A DNA stretch of 64,000 bases, from positions 99,828 to 163,827 of the forward strand of contig CAZFQS010000007.1 in the NCBI GenBank assembly GCA_964521285.1, read 5' to 3'. The stretch is from G020354785 sp964521285 (GTDB taxonomy: Bacteria; Bacteroidota; Bacteroidia; Bacteroidales; UBA10428). A program made the translations under genes and the position numbers. Under the pieces are notes generated by a model. It did no database searches, had not been told where the DNA came from, and saw only the letters and a program-made list of their open reading frames with translations. Position 1 is the stretch's first letter, and each line of letters opens with the position of its first letter. Shown here in pieces: positions 38,840 through 47,672 of this stretch.

Positions 38840-39808
38840 ATGAATAAAGGGATCATTATAGCTATTTTTTGTTTTACATTAATATGGAGAATATATCCGC
38901 AAGATCCTCAATTCTCGCAGTTTTATGCCAATCCTCTGTATCTGGCACCTTCTTTTGCAGGAGCTGTTGAAGGAAGCCGTGTAACTGCAAACTACAGGAA
39001 TCAATGGCTGACACTTGTTCCCTTTGTTACATACAACGTCGGATATGATCAGTATTTTGCTGATTTTAAAAGCGGAGTAGGTATTATATGGCTAAAGGAT
39101 GTTATTGGGACAAGCGAATTAGGTACCTCAAACCTAAGTTTGTCATATTCCTATAATTTTCAGATAATGCATAGCATAACTTTAAGGCCGGGCCTCAAAT
39201 TTTCATATATTGAACATGGATTGCATAATTATAAACTTAACAGCATATTCGATATTCTGGGGGAGCCAAGCCAGGGTTCGATATATGATAATGAAAAAGC
39301 CAGAAATGTTGATGTAGGAACATCCTTATTAGTATATACAAAAAATTTATGGATAGGAACTAGCATTGATCATCTCATTAAGCCCGATATATCATTTTCA
39401 ACCCTTCAGGCCCGCCTTCCGGTAAAATTTTCATTATTCGGGGGAATAGAGCTGATAAAGAAAGGCAAACTGTTAAAACCTAAAGACGAAACTATGTCTT
39501 TAGCCTTTTTATTTAAGAATCAGAACCGGCATAATCAGCTTGATCTCGGGATATACTGGCACAAGGTGCCAATTGTCCTTGGTGTATGGTACAGGGGAAT
39601 TCCTCCTTTTAACTCACAACGGGGAGATGCATTTATTCTTCTCGCAGGATATAAAACAAGAAATTTTAATATTGGATATAGTTTTGACCTTACTATTTCA
39701 AACTTAATTTCACATGCTTATGCAACTCACGAGGTTTCTTTAAGCGTTAAATTCAACCTTCCGAAAAGAAGAAGAAAAATAACAAGTATTCCCTGCCCTG
39801 AATTTTAA
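38840..39808 (+). CDS. Type IX secretion outer-membrane protein, PorP/SprF family
   Basis: The protein has 322 residues with a signal peptide. Right after cleavage it has the family start QDPQFSQFYANPLYLAPSFAGA, followed by RVTANYRNQW and membrane-barrel strands (FGVGIIWLKDVIGTSELGTSNLSLSYSY-like pattern, shown in part). The C-terminus ends in a strand and a basic tail KRRRKI. PorP/SprF proteins form 14-strand barrels that anchor or escort proteins with type B CHU_C sorting domains. The gene lies directly downstream of the 2021-residue CHU_C protein, as sprF lies beside sprB in Flavobacterium, so the two very likely work as a pair. PorP itself and SprF paralogues cannot be told apart here. 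Confidence 0.9.
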   Translation: MNKGIIIAIFCFTLIWRIYPQDPQFSQFYANPLYLAPSFAGAVEGSRVTANYRNQWLTLVPFVTYNVGYDQYFADFKSGVGIIWLKDVIGTSELGTSNLSLSYSYNFQIMHSITLRPGLKFSYIEHGLHNYKLNSIFDILGEPSQGSIYDNEKARNVDVGTSLLVYTKNLWIGTSIDHLIKPDISFSTLQARLPVKFSLFGGIELIKKGKLLKPKDETMSLAFLFKNQNRHNQLDLGIYWHKVPIVLGVWYRGIPPFNSQRGDAFILLAGYKTRNFNIGYSFDLTISNLISHAYATHEVSLSVKFNLPKRRRKITSIPCPEF

Positions 39809-39871
39809 TATCTCTGATATTAATATAAAAAATTCGGAATTAACAAATTTTCAAATTAGTATAAGTTAATT

Positions 39872-39879
39872 TATATTTG
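39872..39879 (+). promoter_or_regulatory. Candidate -7 promoter element upstream of the OmpH-like gene
   Basis: TATATTTG is a perfect match to the Bacteroidota -7 consensus TAnnTTTG, 44 bp before the start codon. The -33 region is poor. It would let the OmpH-like gene be transcribed separately from the PorP/SprF gene. Confidence 0.35.
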
Positions 39880-39923
39880 TGGCTTATTAAAAAGATATAA
39901 TCTAAAACTTTATAATTAAAATA

Positions 39924-40544
39924 ATGAAAAGATTACCATTAATATTAAGTGCAATTAGTGTGGTGGCAGTAATTCTCTTATACATATTATTTTTTACTGA
40001 TAAAACAGATGATGAAATATCTACCGGACAATCTGATAAAGAAGCTGCTGCACAATTGGATATATCGCCAAATGCTATAGCTTATATCAACATTGATACT
40101 GTAGTAAATAATTATGATTTTTATTTTGATCTTAAACAAAAATTTGAAAAAAAATATAAAACATCTGAAGCTGAGTTAGGATCAAAAGAAAAAGCTTATA
40201 AGAAGGAAGTAGAGGATTACCAGTATAAAGTTCAGCGCGGACTCGTAACACGTTCAGAGGCACAAAATCTTGAACAACAGATTCTTAACGAGCAGCAGAA
40301 TCTCTTAAGACTGCAGGAAGATTTAAGACTGGAACTGGCAGAAGAGGAGCAGGTAATGCTCAGGCAGGTACTGAATGCTATAATGGTTTATCTGGAGGAA
40401 TTGCAATCTGAATATAAATACCAGTTTGTTTTTGGGACAACCGCAATAGGAGGAAATGTTTTATATGCTGATAAGGAACTGGATATTACCAGACAAGTTA
40501 TCAAAGGATTAAACGAAAGATACAGGCAGGAAAAATCCAAATAA
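39924..40544 (+). CDS. OmpH/Skp-family periplasmic chaperone-like protein
   Basis: The protein has 206 residues. One N-terminal hydrophobic segment (4-25) acts as a signal anchor. Then comes the OmpH/Skp pattern: AIAYINIDTVVNNYDFYFDLKQKFEKK, a long charged coiled coil (about 75-150) with the two tentacle helices, and a C-terminal strand region (YQFVFGTTAIGGNVLYADKELDITRQVIKGLNERY). Skp-type proteins hold unfolded outer-membrane proteins in the periplasm. Its place after a PorP/SprF barrel and a giant secreted protein fits such a role. The start follows a Bacteroidota-like -7 element. Confidence 0.85.
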   Translation: MKRLPLILSAISVVAVILLYILFFTDKTDDEISTGQSDKEAAAQLDISPNAIAYINIDTVVNNYDFYFDLKQKFEKKYKTSEAELGSKEKAYKKEVEDYQYKVQRGLVTRSEAQNLEQQILNEQQNLLRLQEDLRLELAEEEQVMLRQVLNAIMVYLEELQSEYKYQFVFGTTAIGGNVLYADKELDITRQVIKGLNERYRQEKSK

Positions 40545-40560
40545 ATAACCCTCATCTTTG

Positions 40561-41847
40561 ATGGGCTTTGCTGACCAATATTTTGAAAAGCAAAAAGATT
40601 ATAAATCTCATATTAAGGCCGGACCACCAGATGACCTTCAGTATATAGTTGTTATTCCTTGTTATTATGAAAACAGGCTTATTGATTCACTTGAATCATT
40701 ATATAATTGTACCAGGCCTGAGAAACCTGTTGAAATAATTGTAGTAATTAATTCTTCTTCAAAAGCTGATAAAAAGGCAAAGGAACAAAACCTGAAAACA
40801 TATAAAGAAGCAGGAGAATGGATTAAAGGTCATTCAGACAACAAATTTCATTATCATATTATTTATGTACCTGAATTATCCCCAAAATATGCGGGGGCCG
40901 GATATGCCAGAAAAATTGGAATGGATGAGGCTGTAAGAAGATTCAATATGATACAAAACCATTCCGGAATTATTATTTCCTTTGATGCCGACAGTATTTG
41001 TGATAATAATTATTTGGTTGAGATTGAGAATAACTATATTAAATATCCTTTAGCAACTGGTTGTAGCATTTATTTTGAGCATCCCTTATCAGGCGAGGAT
41101 TTTCCGGATACAATCTACCACGCAATAACCCTTTATGAGCTTCATTTGAGATATTATATACAATCATTAAGGCATATCTCTTTCCCTTTTGCATATCATA
41201 CGGTGGGATCATGTTTTACAGTTAAAGCATTAACTTATGTTAAACAGGGAGGGATGAATAAAAGGAAAGGAGGAGAAGATTTTTATTTCTTACATAAGAT
41301 TATTCCTTTAGGGAATTATACTGACGTAAATTCAACAAGGGTTATTCCTTCTCCAAGACCCTCTCACAGGGTGCCGTTTGGAACAGGACCAGTAATTAAT
41401 AAATTGTTGATAAATAATGAATCGGAATTCATGACATATAATCCTGCGAGCTTTGAAGATTTAAGGGAGTTCTTTAATTTAGTTCCCGGACTTTTTAAGC
41501 AGAAACCAGAGTATATAATAAATAAAACTAACAAATTGCCACGGTCAATTAAGGAGTTTCTGCATAAAAACGATGCTGTTTATAAGATTAATGAAATAAA
41601 TAATAATTGCAATAACACAAACTCATTTAAAAGGCGCCTTCTTAACTGGTTTAATGCATTTACAGTCTTAAAATTCTTAAATTTTTGTACTGAAAATTAT
41701 TATCCTCAGATAAGTGTTATATCTGCAACAAATATTCTTTTAAGAAAGCTTGAATTATTGAATTCCGAAAATTTAAATGAGATGGAATTGTTAAAATTAT
41801 TAAGGCATCACGAAAGAAATCAACATTACTTTATCCCCGGCCCCTGA
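40561..41847 (+). CDS. GT-A fold glycosyltransferase family 2-like protein
   Basis: The protein has 428 residues from the ATG at 40561, 16 bp after the OmpH-like stop; a TTG three bases earlier is a less likely start. The GT-A core is seen in YIVVIPCYYENRLIDSLESLYN (about 27-48), EIIVVINSSSKADKKAK, the acceptor region GAGYARKIGMDEAVRRF and the metal-binding ISFDADSICDNNYL (DAD). GGEDFYFLHKI fits the catalytic GED-type motif. The C-terminal 130 residues are helical and not recognised. There is no signal peptide or membrane anchor, so it is probably cytosolic or peripheral. The acceptor is unknown. Confidence 0.8.
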   Translation: MGFADQYFEKQKDYKSHIKAGPPDDLQYIVVIPCYYENRLIDSLESLYNCTRPEKPVEIIVVINSSSKADKKAKEQNLKTYKEAGEWIKGHSDNKFHYHIIYVPELSPKYAGAGYARKIGMDEAVRRFNMIQNHSGIIISFDADSICDNNYLVEIENNYIKYPLATGCSIYFEHPLSGEDFPDTIYHAITLYELHLRYYIQSLRHISFPFAYHTVGSCFTVKALTYVKQGGMNKRKGGEDFYFLHKIIPLGNYTDVNSTRVIPSPRPSHRVPFGTGPVINKLLINNESEFMTYNPASFEDLREFFNLVPGLFKQKPEYIINKTNKLPRSIKEFLHKNDAVYKINEINNNCNNTNSFKRRLLNWFNAFTVLKFLNFCTENYYPQISVISATNILLRKLELLNSENLNEMELLKLLRHHERNQHYFIPGP

Positions 41848-41884
41848 CAGTTAAAATCTGTTCATTCCTTTATTTCTCTATTTG

Positions 41885-44800
41885 TTAATAACCGGAGAAT
41901 ATGATTTTCGCGGTTTCAACAAAATTATCTGTTTCTATCCGGATAAAATAAATACCCTGGCTCAGTCCAAGATTTTTAAGATTAATTGTAGCATTGTTTT
42001 CTTCTATAGCTTGATAAACAAGCATTCCATTTATGTTATATAATTTAATATCCAGTTGTGGATATTCTTCTGAAGAATTAATACTGATGACTATATAATC
42101 CGATGTCGGGTTAGGATATATCTTAATATTATTTTCAGTAATGATTTCAGGCGTAAATATACCGGATAATCCGTCATCATCTTTAAAGGGCGAGCCATCA
42201 ATCAGTAAGGAAGCTCTCCAGTACAAAGGATCATTAGGATCTCCCTGGGGATTATATTCTGTAGATACAAGAGAGTATCCAAAACCGTCTGGTCTTGTTG
42301 GCCAGGGACTGTCATCGTGATAATAGAAGTGAATGACTTCTTCCCCCTGTCCGTTTTCAAGCAGCACTTCTTCGCCTCCATTTGAGAAATTTCCCTGGAA
42401 GTTCCCCGATGCAATTTTCCCGTAATATTCATAAAACTTTGTAGGCTTTGAAACCACAACAAAGAAGTTTTTCGGTCCGAGAACCGCATTATCCGGAAAT
42501 TCGTAGTATACAGCCGAGTCTAATACAAGACCGCTTAGATTTATTGATGTTTCCCCGATGTTTTTAAATTCAATAAATTCAAGGTCTTTACCGGAATAAA
42601 TTGTATCTGTTCCTTCAATATAGTCAGCAGGATGGTAATGAAGTTCTGTTACTTTAAGATTAGATAAATCGTCTTCCTGTCCAATAAAAGTTATTTGATT
42701 CAGAGAGCTCCAGCTTCCGTCATCATAAATCCGTGCCTTTAAAATGGTTGAATAACTTATATCCATTTCTGCCCCATCATTCATTTCTATCGCTGAAGAT
42801 GATATATTTCCTCCAACAAATCTGGGATCTTCATCATTAATTGTATAATATATTGTACCTGTGGAATTAGGATTTTCAACTCTGATGTTCATGCCTGAAC
42901 CAAGTACATATTGGGATTCTTTAAGTGTACCTTCTGAAGTTTTTACATCAGGTGGTTTTATTGTTGAGTACAGATCTGCATATTCCAGCTGGTCGATAAC
43001 AAGATTTGTCCTGTTGGGGAAAAACAGGCTCCTGACCGTTTGAATCTCGGGCCACCAGTTATCATCTTTCGTATAGGCACTTCCTGATTTTGCATCACCC
43101 CACCGGGCTGATTCTGCAATAACCGCAGTATCTATCTCACTTACCCTTTTATCAAGTCTTTCCAGGCATTTAGCCGGAGTATATACCCCATTTCCTGTTA
43201 AATGCATATATGCCCGGTCCGCGAAACGCATCCTGTACTCAGCGTTTTGCGATAACTTATAATGTAACCATTGCGGGTGGAATGATCCGAACTTGTCAAC
43301 TTGCATTTTTAAGTTATCAGTTCTGGTCGCTATGTTTACCCTGTCTTCATTAATTCCTATACCTGGATTTGCATTATAATAAAACAAAGCATGTTCGGCA
43401 TCATGATTATAAAATGTAAATCCTTTTGATTTGTCTTTCCTGTTAAATATGGCATAAAAGTTATTCGGCCCGTCATTCCCCATAAAAGAAGATGTAGGCG
43501 AATCGAAATTTCCGGTATAAAATATACCGATCATATAATCAATAAGATTATCAATATCTACTAAAACTTCTGAACCTTTTTTAGGGTTACCAATTAAATT
43601 TTTACCTTCCACTTCAAAGTAACTGGTATTATCCTGGAAGCCTGTACTGCATTTATTCCAGAGCAATTGCCAGGAAGTTAAATAGCCATCTGTTGCCTCA
43701 ATCTGATAATTCCAGCCTTCTGTATTAACTTTAACAACATCATAGTCTTCCCTGTTATCTCCCAGATAGTCAGCTGCGAAACGGGCTTCGGATCTTTCCT
43801 GAGTCTGGAATATGCCCCAATACATGCCGTTTAGATAAAGATTATAATGTCTGCTTCTTGTATATGGCTGTTTTGTGTCGCCCTGTGAGTCGCGGGAAAA
43901 TACTTCGCGCACCATAGTATTACGGCTGTCACCGGTACTCCATGCATAATTCATTGCACATCTCAAATCGATTTTATCATATTCCGATATTCCTTCCTCA
44001 TCAAATAAGGGAAAGCAAAGCTTTGGGTCACCGTATTGCGACCTGAAAAACAACCTGAATGCATGTTTGGGAAAATCATTATGACGGCTCCAGCCTCCCC
44101 TTATCCGCAATCCTGCATTTATATTAAAACCTTCCAAGCCGTCGGGATTAATAAGTTCTACGGAACATTCCCTTTCCCATTCAGAACCATGGCCCCATGC
44201 ATTAACATATATGCCTGTTGCAGGGTCAAACAGGTTTTTTAAATCAGTGGCAATGGATATTGTGGGTATTTCAAGGAGTGCGTCATCAATTAAGCTGGAA
44301 TACCGGCTGTCATTTACAACATCGGGATCCATATCAAGGTCAATTATCTGCCCGTTAATATTTCCACTTGGCCAGCCGCCTCCAGGATATGATTGAGTTT
44401 TCACATTTTCAATGAAGATATAGGTTCTTGATTCAGGTTTGGAGGGCTTAAAGCCATCCTTCCCCAGTGAAGCTCTCACCACAACTCCGGGTGTGGTGCC
44501 GCGTCCAGTTGTACTGGCCGGATCAATGGATATTGTAACCTCTGAGTCCCCGGTAAACTTACTGGTTGAATTTTGCGGATTGCTTCCGTCAAGGGTGTAA
44601 ATAATGTCTGCTTCAGGATCAGGTGAAGTAATAGTCAGGTTAAAAGGATTATTGTAAAAGCCTGCGTCATGACTAAAAGATAAACCTATAGTGTCAATAA
44701 GCTCAGAAATTTCAGGTTCCGCATAAATGCTCATATCAAAATGAAAGTCCGAACTTTCCGACAGGCTAATATTAAAACCCTGTATTGCAAGAGTATTTTG

Positions 44801-45298
44801 TCCTTCAAGCAGGCTAAAATCATTTGCATCTAATATGAATACTTCAGGTGTGCCTGATTCATGGAGATCGGTAGCAAAGGCATCATATGATAAAACATCC
44901 GGGGCAAATTGTCTTAATACTTCCTCTCCGTTTATCCAGATTACAAAACCATCATCAAAATCCGCATAAAGAGTTAATGTATTAATGTTAATTATATTTT
45001 CAGCAGTAAATGCAGTGCGCATATATAATGTTGAATAAGAACCCTGCATATCTGTCAGTTCAGTACCTCCTGTTCCATCGCCATACCAGAAAGGAGAATT
45101 ACCGGTTGACCACCCCGAATCATCAAAAATTGTGTTTTTCCAGTCAGAAGATAGTCCGGTTGCCTGACTCCCTTTCAGATATTTGTATTGAGATTGAAAA
45201 TCAAAATTTATCTGTGCATTCAGAGCAAAGAAAAATGAGTATCCTAATAAAAAAGAAATTAAGAATGTTCTAATAATAATTTTTTGTGTCACGGTCAT
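41885..45298 (-). CDS. CotH-kinase-domain secreted protein with lamin-tail domain and type A T9SS sorting domain
   Basis: The protein has 1137 residues with a signal peptide (about 1-28). A beta-sandwich region (30-190) and a chitobiase-like C-terminal domain (DPEADIIYTLDGSNPQNST) precede the CotH domain (about 340-735), with KHAFRLFFRSQYGDPKL, DKIDLRCAMNYAW and YNLYLNGMYWGIFQTQER as landmarks. A second chitobiase-like segment (TIYYTINDEDPRF) and a lamin-tail domain (about 870-1000, NLKVTELHYHP then LEFIEFKNIGETSINLSG) follow. The type A sorting domain closes the protein: IKIYPNPTSDYIVISI and GIYFIRIET. CotH proteins include atypical secreted protein kinases; activity here is unproven. Surface export by the type IX system is very likely. 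Confidence 0.88.
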   Translation of the reverse strand: MTVTQKIIIRTFLISFLLGYSFFFALNAQINFDFQSQYKYLKGSQATGLSSDWKNTIFDDSGWSTGNSPFWYGDGTGGTELTDMQGSYSTLYMRTAFTAENIININTLTLYADFDDGFVIWINGEEVLRQFAPDVLSYDAFATDLHESGTPEVFILDANDFSLLEGQNTLAIQGFNISLSESSDFHFDMSIYAEPEISELIDTIGLSFSHDAGFYNNPFNLTITSPDPEADIIYTLDGSNPQNSTSKFTGDSEVTISIDPASTTGRGTTPGVVVRASLGKDGFKPSKPESRTYIFIENVKTQSYPGGGWPSGNINGQIIDLDMDPDVVNDSRYSSLIDDALLEIPTISIATDLKNLFDPATGIYVNAWGHGSEWERECSVELINPDGLEGFNINAGLRIRGGWSRHNDFPKHAFRLFFRSQYGDPKLCFPLFDEEGISEYDKIDLRCAMNYAWSTGDSRNTMVREVFSRDSQGDTKQPYTRSRHYNLYLNGMYWGIFQTQERSEARFAADYLGDNREDYDVVKVNTEGWNYQIEATDGYLTSWQLLWNKCSTGFQDNTSYFEVEGKNLIGNPKKGSEVLVDIDNLIDYMIGIFYTGNFDSPTSSFMGNDGPNNFYAIFNRKDKSKGFTFYNHDAEHALFYYNANPGIGINEDRVNIATRTDNLKMQVDKFGSFHPQWLHYKLSQNAEYRMRFADRAYMHLTGNGVYTPAKCLERLDKRVSEIDTAVIAESARWGDAKSGSAYTKDDNWWPEIQTVRSLFFPNRTNLVIDQLEYADLYSTIKPPDVKTSEGTLKESQYVLGSGMNIRVENPNSTGTIYYTINDEDPRFVGGNISSSAIEMNDGAEMDISYSTILKARIYDDGSWSSLNQITFIGQEDDLSNLKVTELHYHPADYIEGTDTIYSGKDLEFIEFKNIGETSINLSGLVLDSAVYYEFPDNAVLGPKNFFVVVSKPTKFYEYYGKIASGNFQGNFSNGGEEVLLENGQGEEVIHFYYHDDSPWPTRPDGFGYSLVSTEYNPQGDPNDPLYWRASLLIDGSPFKDDDGLSGIFTPEIITENNIKIYPNPTSDYIVISINSSEEYPQLDIKLYNINGMLVYQAIEENNATINLKNLGLSQGIYFIRIETDNFVETAKIIFSGY

Positions 45299-45451
45299 TT
45301 TACAATTTTTATCTGATAAAACAAATCTGTTCTGTTAATGTTATACGCATAGTAAATTGAACTGTTACTTAATATTCGCAATATATTATAATGGATAATA
45401 AATGAAAAAAAGCGAAAGTAAATAAAATAAATGGAAAAATATGAAGGTACT

Positions 45452-45757
45452 TTAGTCCTCTTCATCTATAACAAAAATATCTTCGTTCTCTTTTTTCATA
45501 AAAAACTGTTCCCTGGCAAACTTTTCAAGATTTTCGTCATCTGTTTTAAGTTCTTCCAGCCGTTTTTTATTTTCTTCGATCCTTTTCAGATAGTACTCTT
45601 TATCTCTGACTAGTTGTTTGTATTCCTTAGTGTTCTTCTGTCTCTCAATTAGATTGTTCTGATCAAAGAAAAGCACCCATATTATAAAGAACAAAGATGT
45701 TAATATAAATTTGTTTTTAAGAAATGAAAATTTGTTTATCAATTCAGGGACTTTCAT
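45452..45757 (-). CDS. Septum formation initiator, FtsB/DivIC-like
   Basis: The protein has 101 residues. A short cytosolic N-terminus is followed by one membrane helix (about 15-31, FILTSLFFIIWVLFFDQ), a coiled coil (about 36-75) and the family ending LEKFAREQFFMKKENEDIFVI. This matches FtsB/DivIC proteins of the divisome, which pair with FtsL and FtsQ in the periplasm. The C-terminal motif AREQ-F/Y-MK is characteristic. It is alone on its strand between the CotH protein and P5C dehydrogenase genes. Confidence 0.9.
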   Translation of the reverse strand: MKVPELINKFSFLKNKFILTSLFFIIWVLFFDQNNLIERQKNTKEYKQLVRDKEYYLKRIEENKKRLEELKTDDENLEKFAREQFFMKKENEDIFVIDEED

Positions 45758-45896
45758 TGGGTTAAAATTATATTACAAAAGTACGTAGTTAGCTGTGAAT
45801 TTATAAATGATTTAATTAAAATTCTTTAATGGAATTTATTATTTATCAACAAAACTATTCTAAAAAATTAAATAACAACTATATTAGAACCTGAAA

Positions 45897-45927
45897 TTGT
45901 CAGTCTTCTTTTTTCTGTGTTATTTTG
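45897..45927 (+). promoter_or_regulatory. Candidate promoter of the P5C dehydrogenase gene
   Basis: TTG (45897-45899) and TATTTTG (45921-45927) are separated by 21 bp, close to the Bacteroidota TTTG-N19-21-TAnnTTTG arrangement, and end 35 bp before the start codon. Neither half is a perfect match. Confidence 0.35.
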
Positions 45928-45962
45928 CAAATAAACTTGAATAATAAAAAACATTAATAAAA

Positions 45963-47594
45963 ATGTCAAAAGGGTTTTATACAGTTCCATTGCCTGAAAA
46001 TGAACCTGTATACAATTATGAACAGGGATCAAAAGAGCGGGCGGAAATAAAGAAAGCTATAGATGTTGCTTCAAGCCGGCAGATTGAAATACCGATGATT
46101 ATCGGGGGTAAGGAGGTATCATCGGGCAATTTACAAACAATAAGAGCCCCGCATAATATAAAACATGTGCTGGGTCAATATCATCAGGGAGATGAATCTC
46201 ATGTAAATATGGCGATAAAAGCAGCATTATCTGCCAGGGAAATGTGGTCTAACCTGCCGTGGGAAGAACGTGCAGCGATATTTTTAAAAGCTGCAGAGCT
46301 ACTGGCAGGACCTTATCGCGCAAAAATAAATGCTGCCACCATGCTTGGACAGTCAAAAAATGTATTTCAGGCAGAAATTGATTCTGCTTGCGAACTAATT
46401 GATTTCCTGCGTTTCAATGTAAAGTATATGACTGATATTTATAATCACCAGCCGGAATCATCACCCGGCATATGGAACAGAATAGAGTGGAGGCCTCTTG
46501 AAGGTTTTGTCTTTGCTTTAACACCATTTAATTTCACCTCAATAGCGGGTAATCTGCCCACATCTCCGGCAATAATGGGAAATGTTGTTGTCTGGAAACC
46601 TTCAAAAACCCAGGTATATTCAGCCCGCATAATTATGGAAGTGTTGTTGGAAGCGGGCCTGCCGGAAGGAGTCATAAATATGGTACTGGTAACAGGACCT
46701 GTAGCCAGTGATACTGTTTTTTCGCATTCTGATTTTGCCGGATTTCACTATACAGGTTCAACAGAAGTCTTTCAGGGAATATGGAAGATAATCGGTAATA
46801 CTATTCATAAATATAAAACATATCCACGTATAGTAGGTGAAACAGGAGGCAAGGATTTTATATTTGTCCATGAGTCCGCTGATCCAAAGCAGACAGTAAC
46901 TGCACTTTCAAGAGGAGCTTTCGAATACCAGGGACAAAAATGTTCTGCAGCTTCCAGGGCATATATACCTGATTCACTATGGCCGGAAATAAAAAAATTA
47001 ATTATTGATGATATTTCATCTTTTAAAATGGGTGGACCTGAGGATTTTACAAATTTTATCAATGCTGTAATAGATGAACCGTCATTCGACAAGCTTTCAG
47101 AGACAATTGAAAAAATTAAAAAAGATAAGGATGCCGAAATTCTTATTGGCGGGAGTTATGATAAATCAAACGGATATTTTATTGAGCCTACTGTAGTTGT
47201 TGCCAAAGAACCGCAATATTTTACTATGAGCGAAGAACTTTTCGGACCTATATTAACTGTTTATATATATTCATCAGATAAATATGAAGAAACACTCGAA
47301 ATATGTGACAAAACATCAATATATGGACTGACCGGAGCTATTTTTGCAAATGACCGCCTGGCAATTGATCTTGCGACAAAGAAACTCAGGGATGCAGCAG
47401 GTAATTTTTATATAAATGATAAACCAACGGGTGCGGTAGTCGCACATCAACCATTTGGCGGATCAAGGGGGTCAGGAACCAATGATAAAGCAGGCTCTAT
47501 GCTGAATTTATTCAGATGGGTATCTCCCCGGACAATAAAAGAAAATTTTATACCGCCCACTGATTACAGATATCCATACATGAAGGGGAAATAG
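45963..47594 (+). CDS. pruA: L-glutamate gamma-semialdehyde (1-pyrroline-5-carboxylate) dehydrogenase
   Basis: The protein has 543 residues, full length for the eukaryote-like P5CDH type found in Bacteroidota. It has the aldehyde dehydrogenase motifs: TPFNFTSIAGN, the NAD-binding VWKPSKTQVYSA, general base Glu293 in VGETGGKDF and nucleophile Cys327 in YQGQKCSAASRAY. It also has the C-terminal FGGSRGSGTNDKAGS motif typical of this family. It converts glutamate semialdehyde to glutamate with NAD+, completing proline degradation begun by the proline dehydrogenase at 26375-27289. Confidence 0.95.
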   Translation: MSKGFYTVPLPENEPVYNYEQGSKERAEIKKAIDVASSRQIEIPMIIGGKEVSSGNLQTIRAPHNIKHVLGQYHQGDESHVNMAIKAALSAREMWSNLPWEERAAIFLKAAELLAGPYRAKINAATMLGQSKNVFQAEIDSACELIDFLRFNVKYMTDIYNHQPESSPGIWNRIEWRPLEGFVFALTPFNFTSIAGNLPTSPAIMGNVVVWKPSKTQVYSARIIMEVLLEAGLPEGVINMVLVTGPVASDTVFSHSDFAGFHYTGSTEVFQGIWKIIGNTIHKYKTYPRIVGETGGKDFIFVHESADPKQTVTALSRGAFEYQGQKCSAASRAYIPDSLWPEIKKLIIDDISSFKMGGPEDFTNFINAVIDEPSFDKLSETIEKIKKDKDAEILIGGSYDKSNGYFIEPTVVVAKEPQYFTMSEELFGPILTVYIYSSDKYEETLEICDKTSIYGLTGAIFANDRLAIDLATKKLRDAAGNFYINDKPTGAVVAHQPFGGSRGSGTNDKAGSMLNLFRWVSPRTIKENFIPPTDYRYPYMKGK

Positions 47595-47672
47595 AAAATT
47601 AATATTACTAATAATTCAAAGGGACTATATACTTCCTATGCAGAATATTTATTTATATAATTAACTTTTTTA

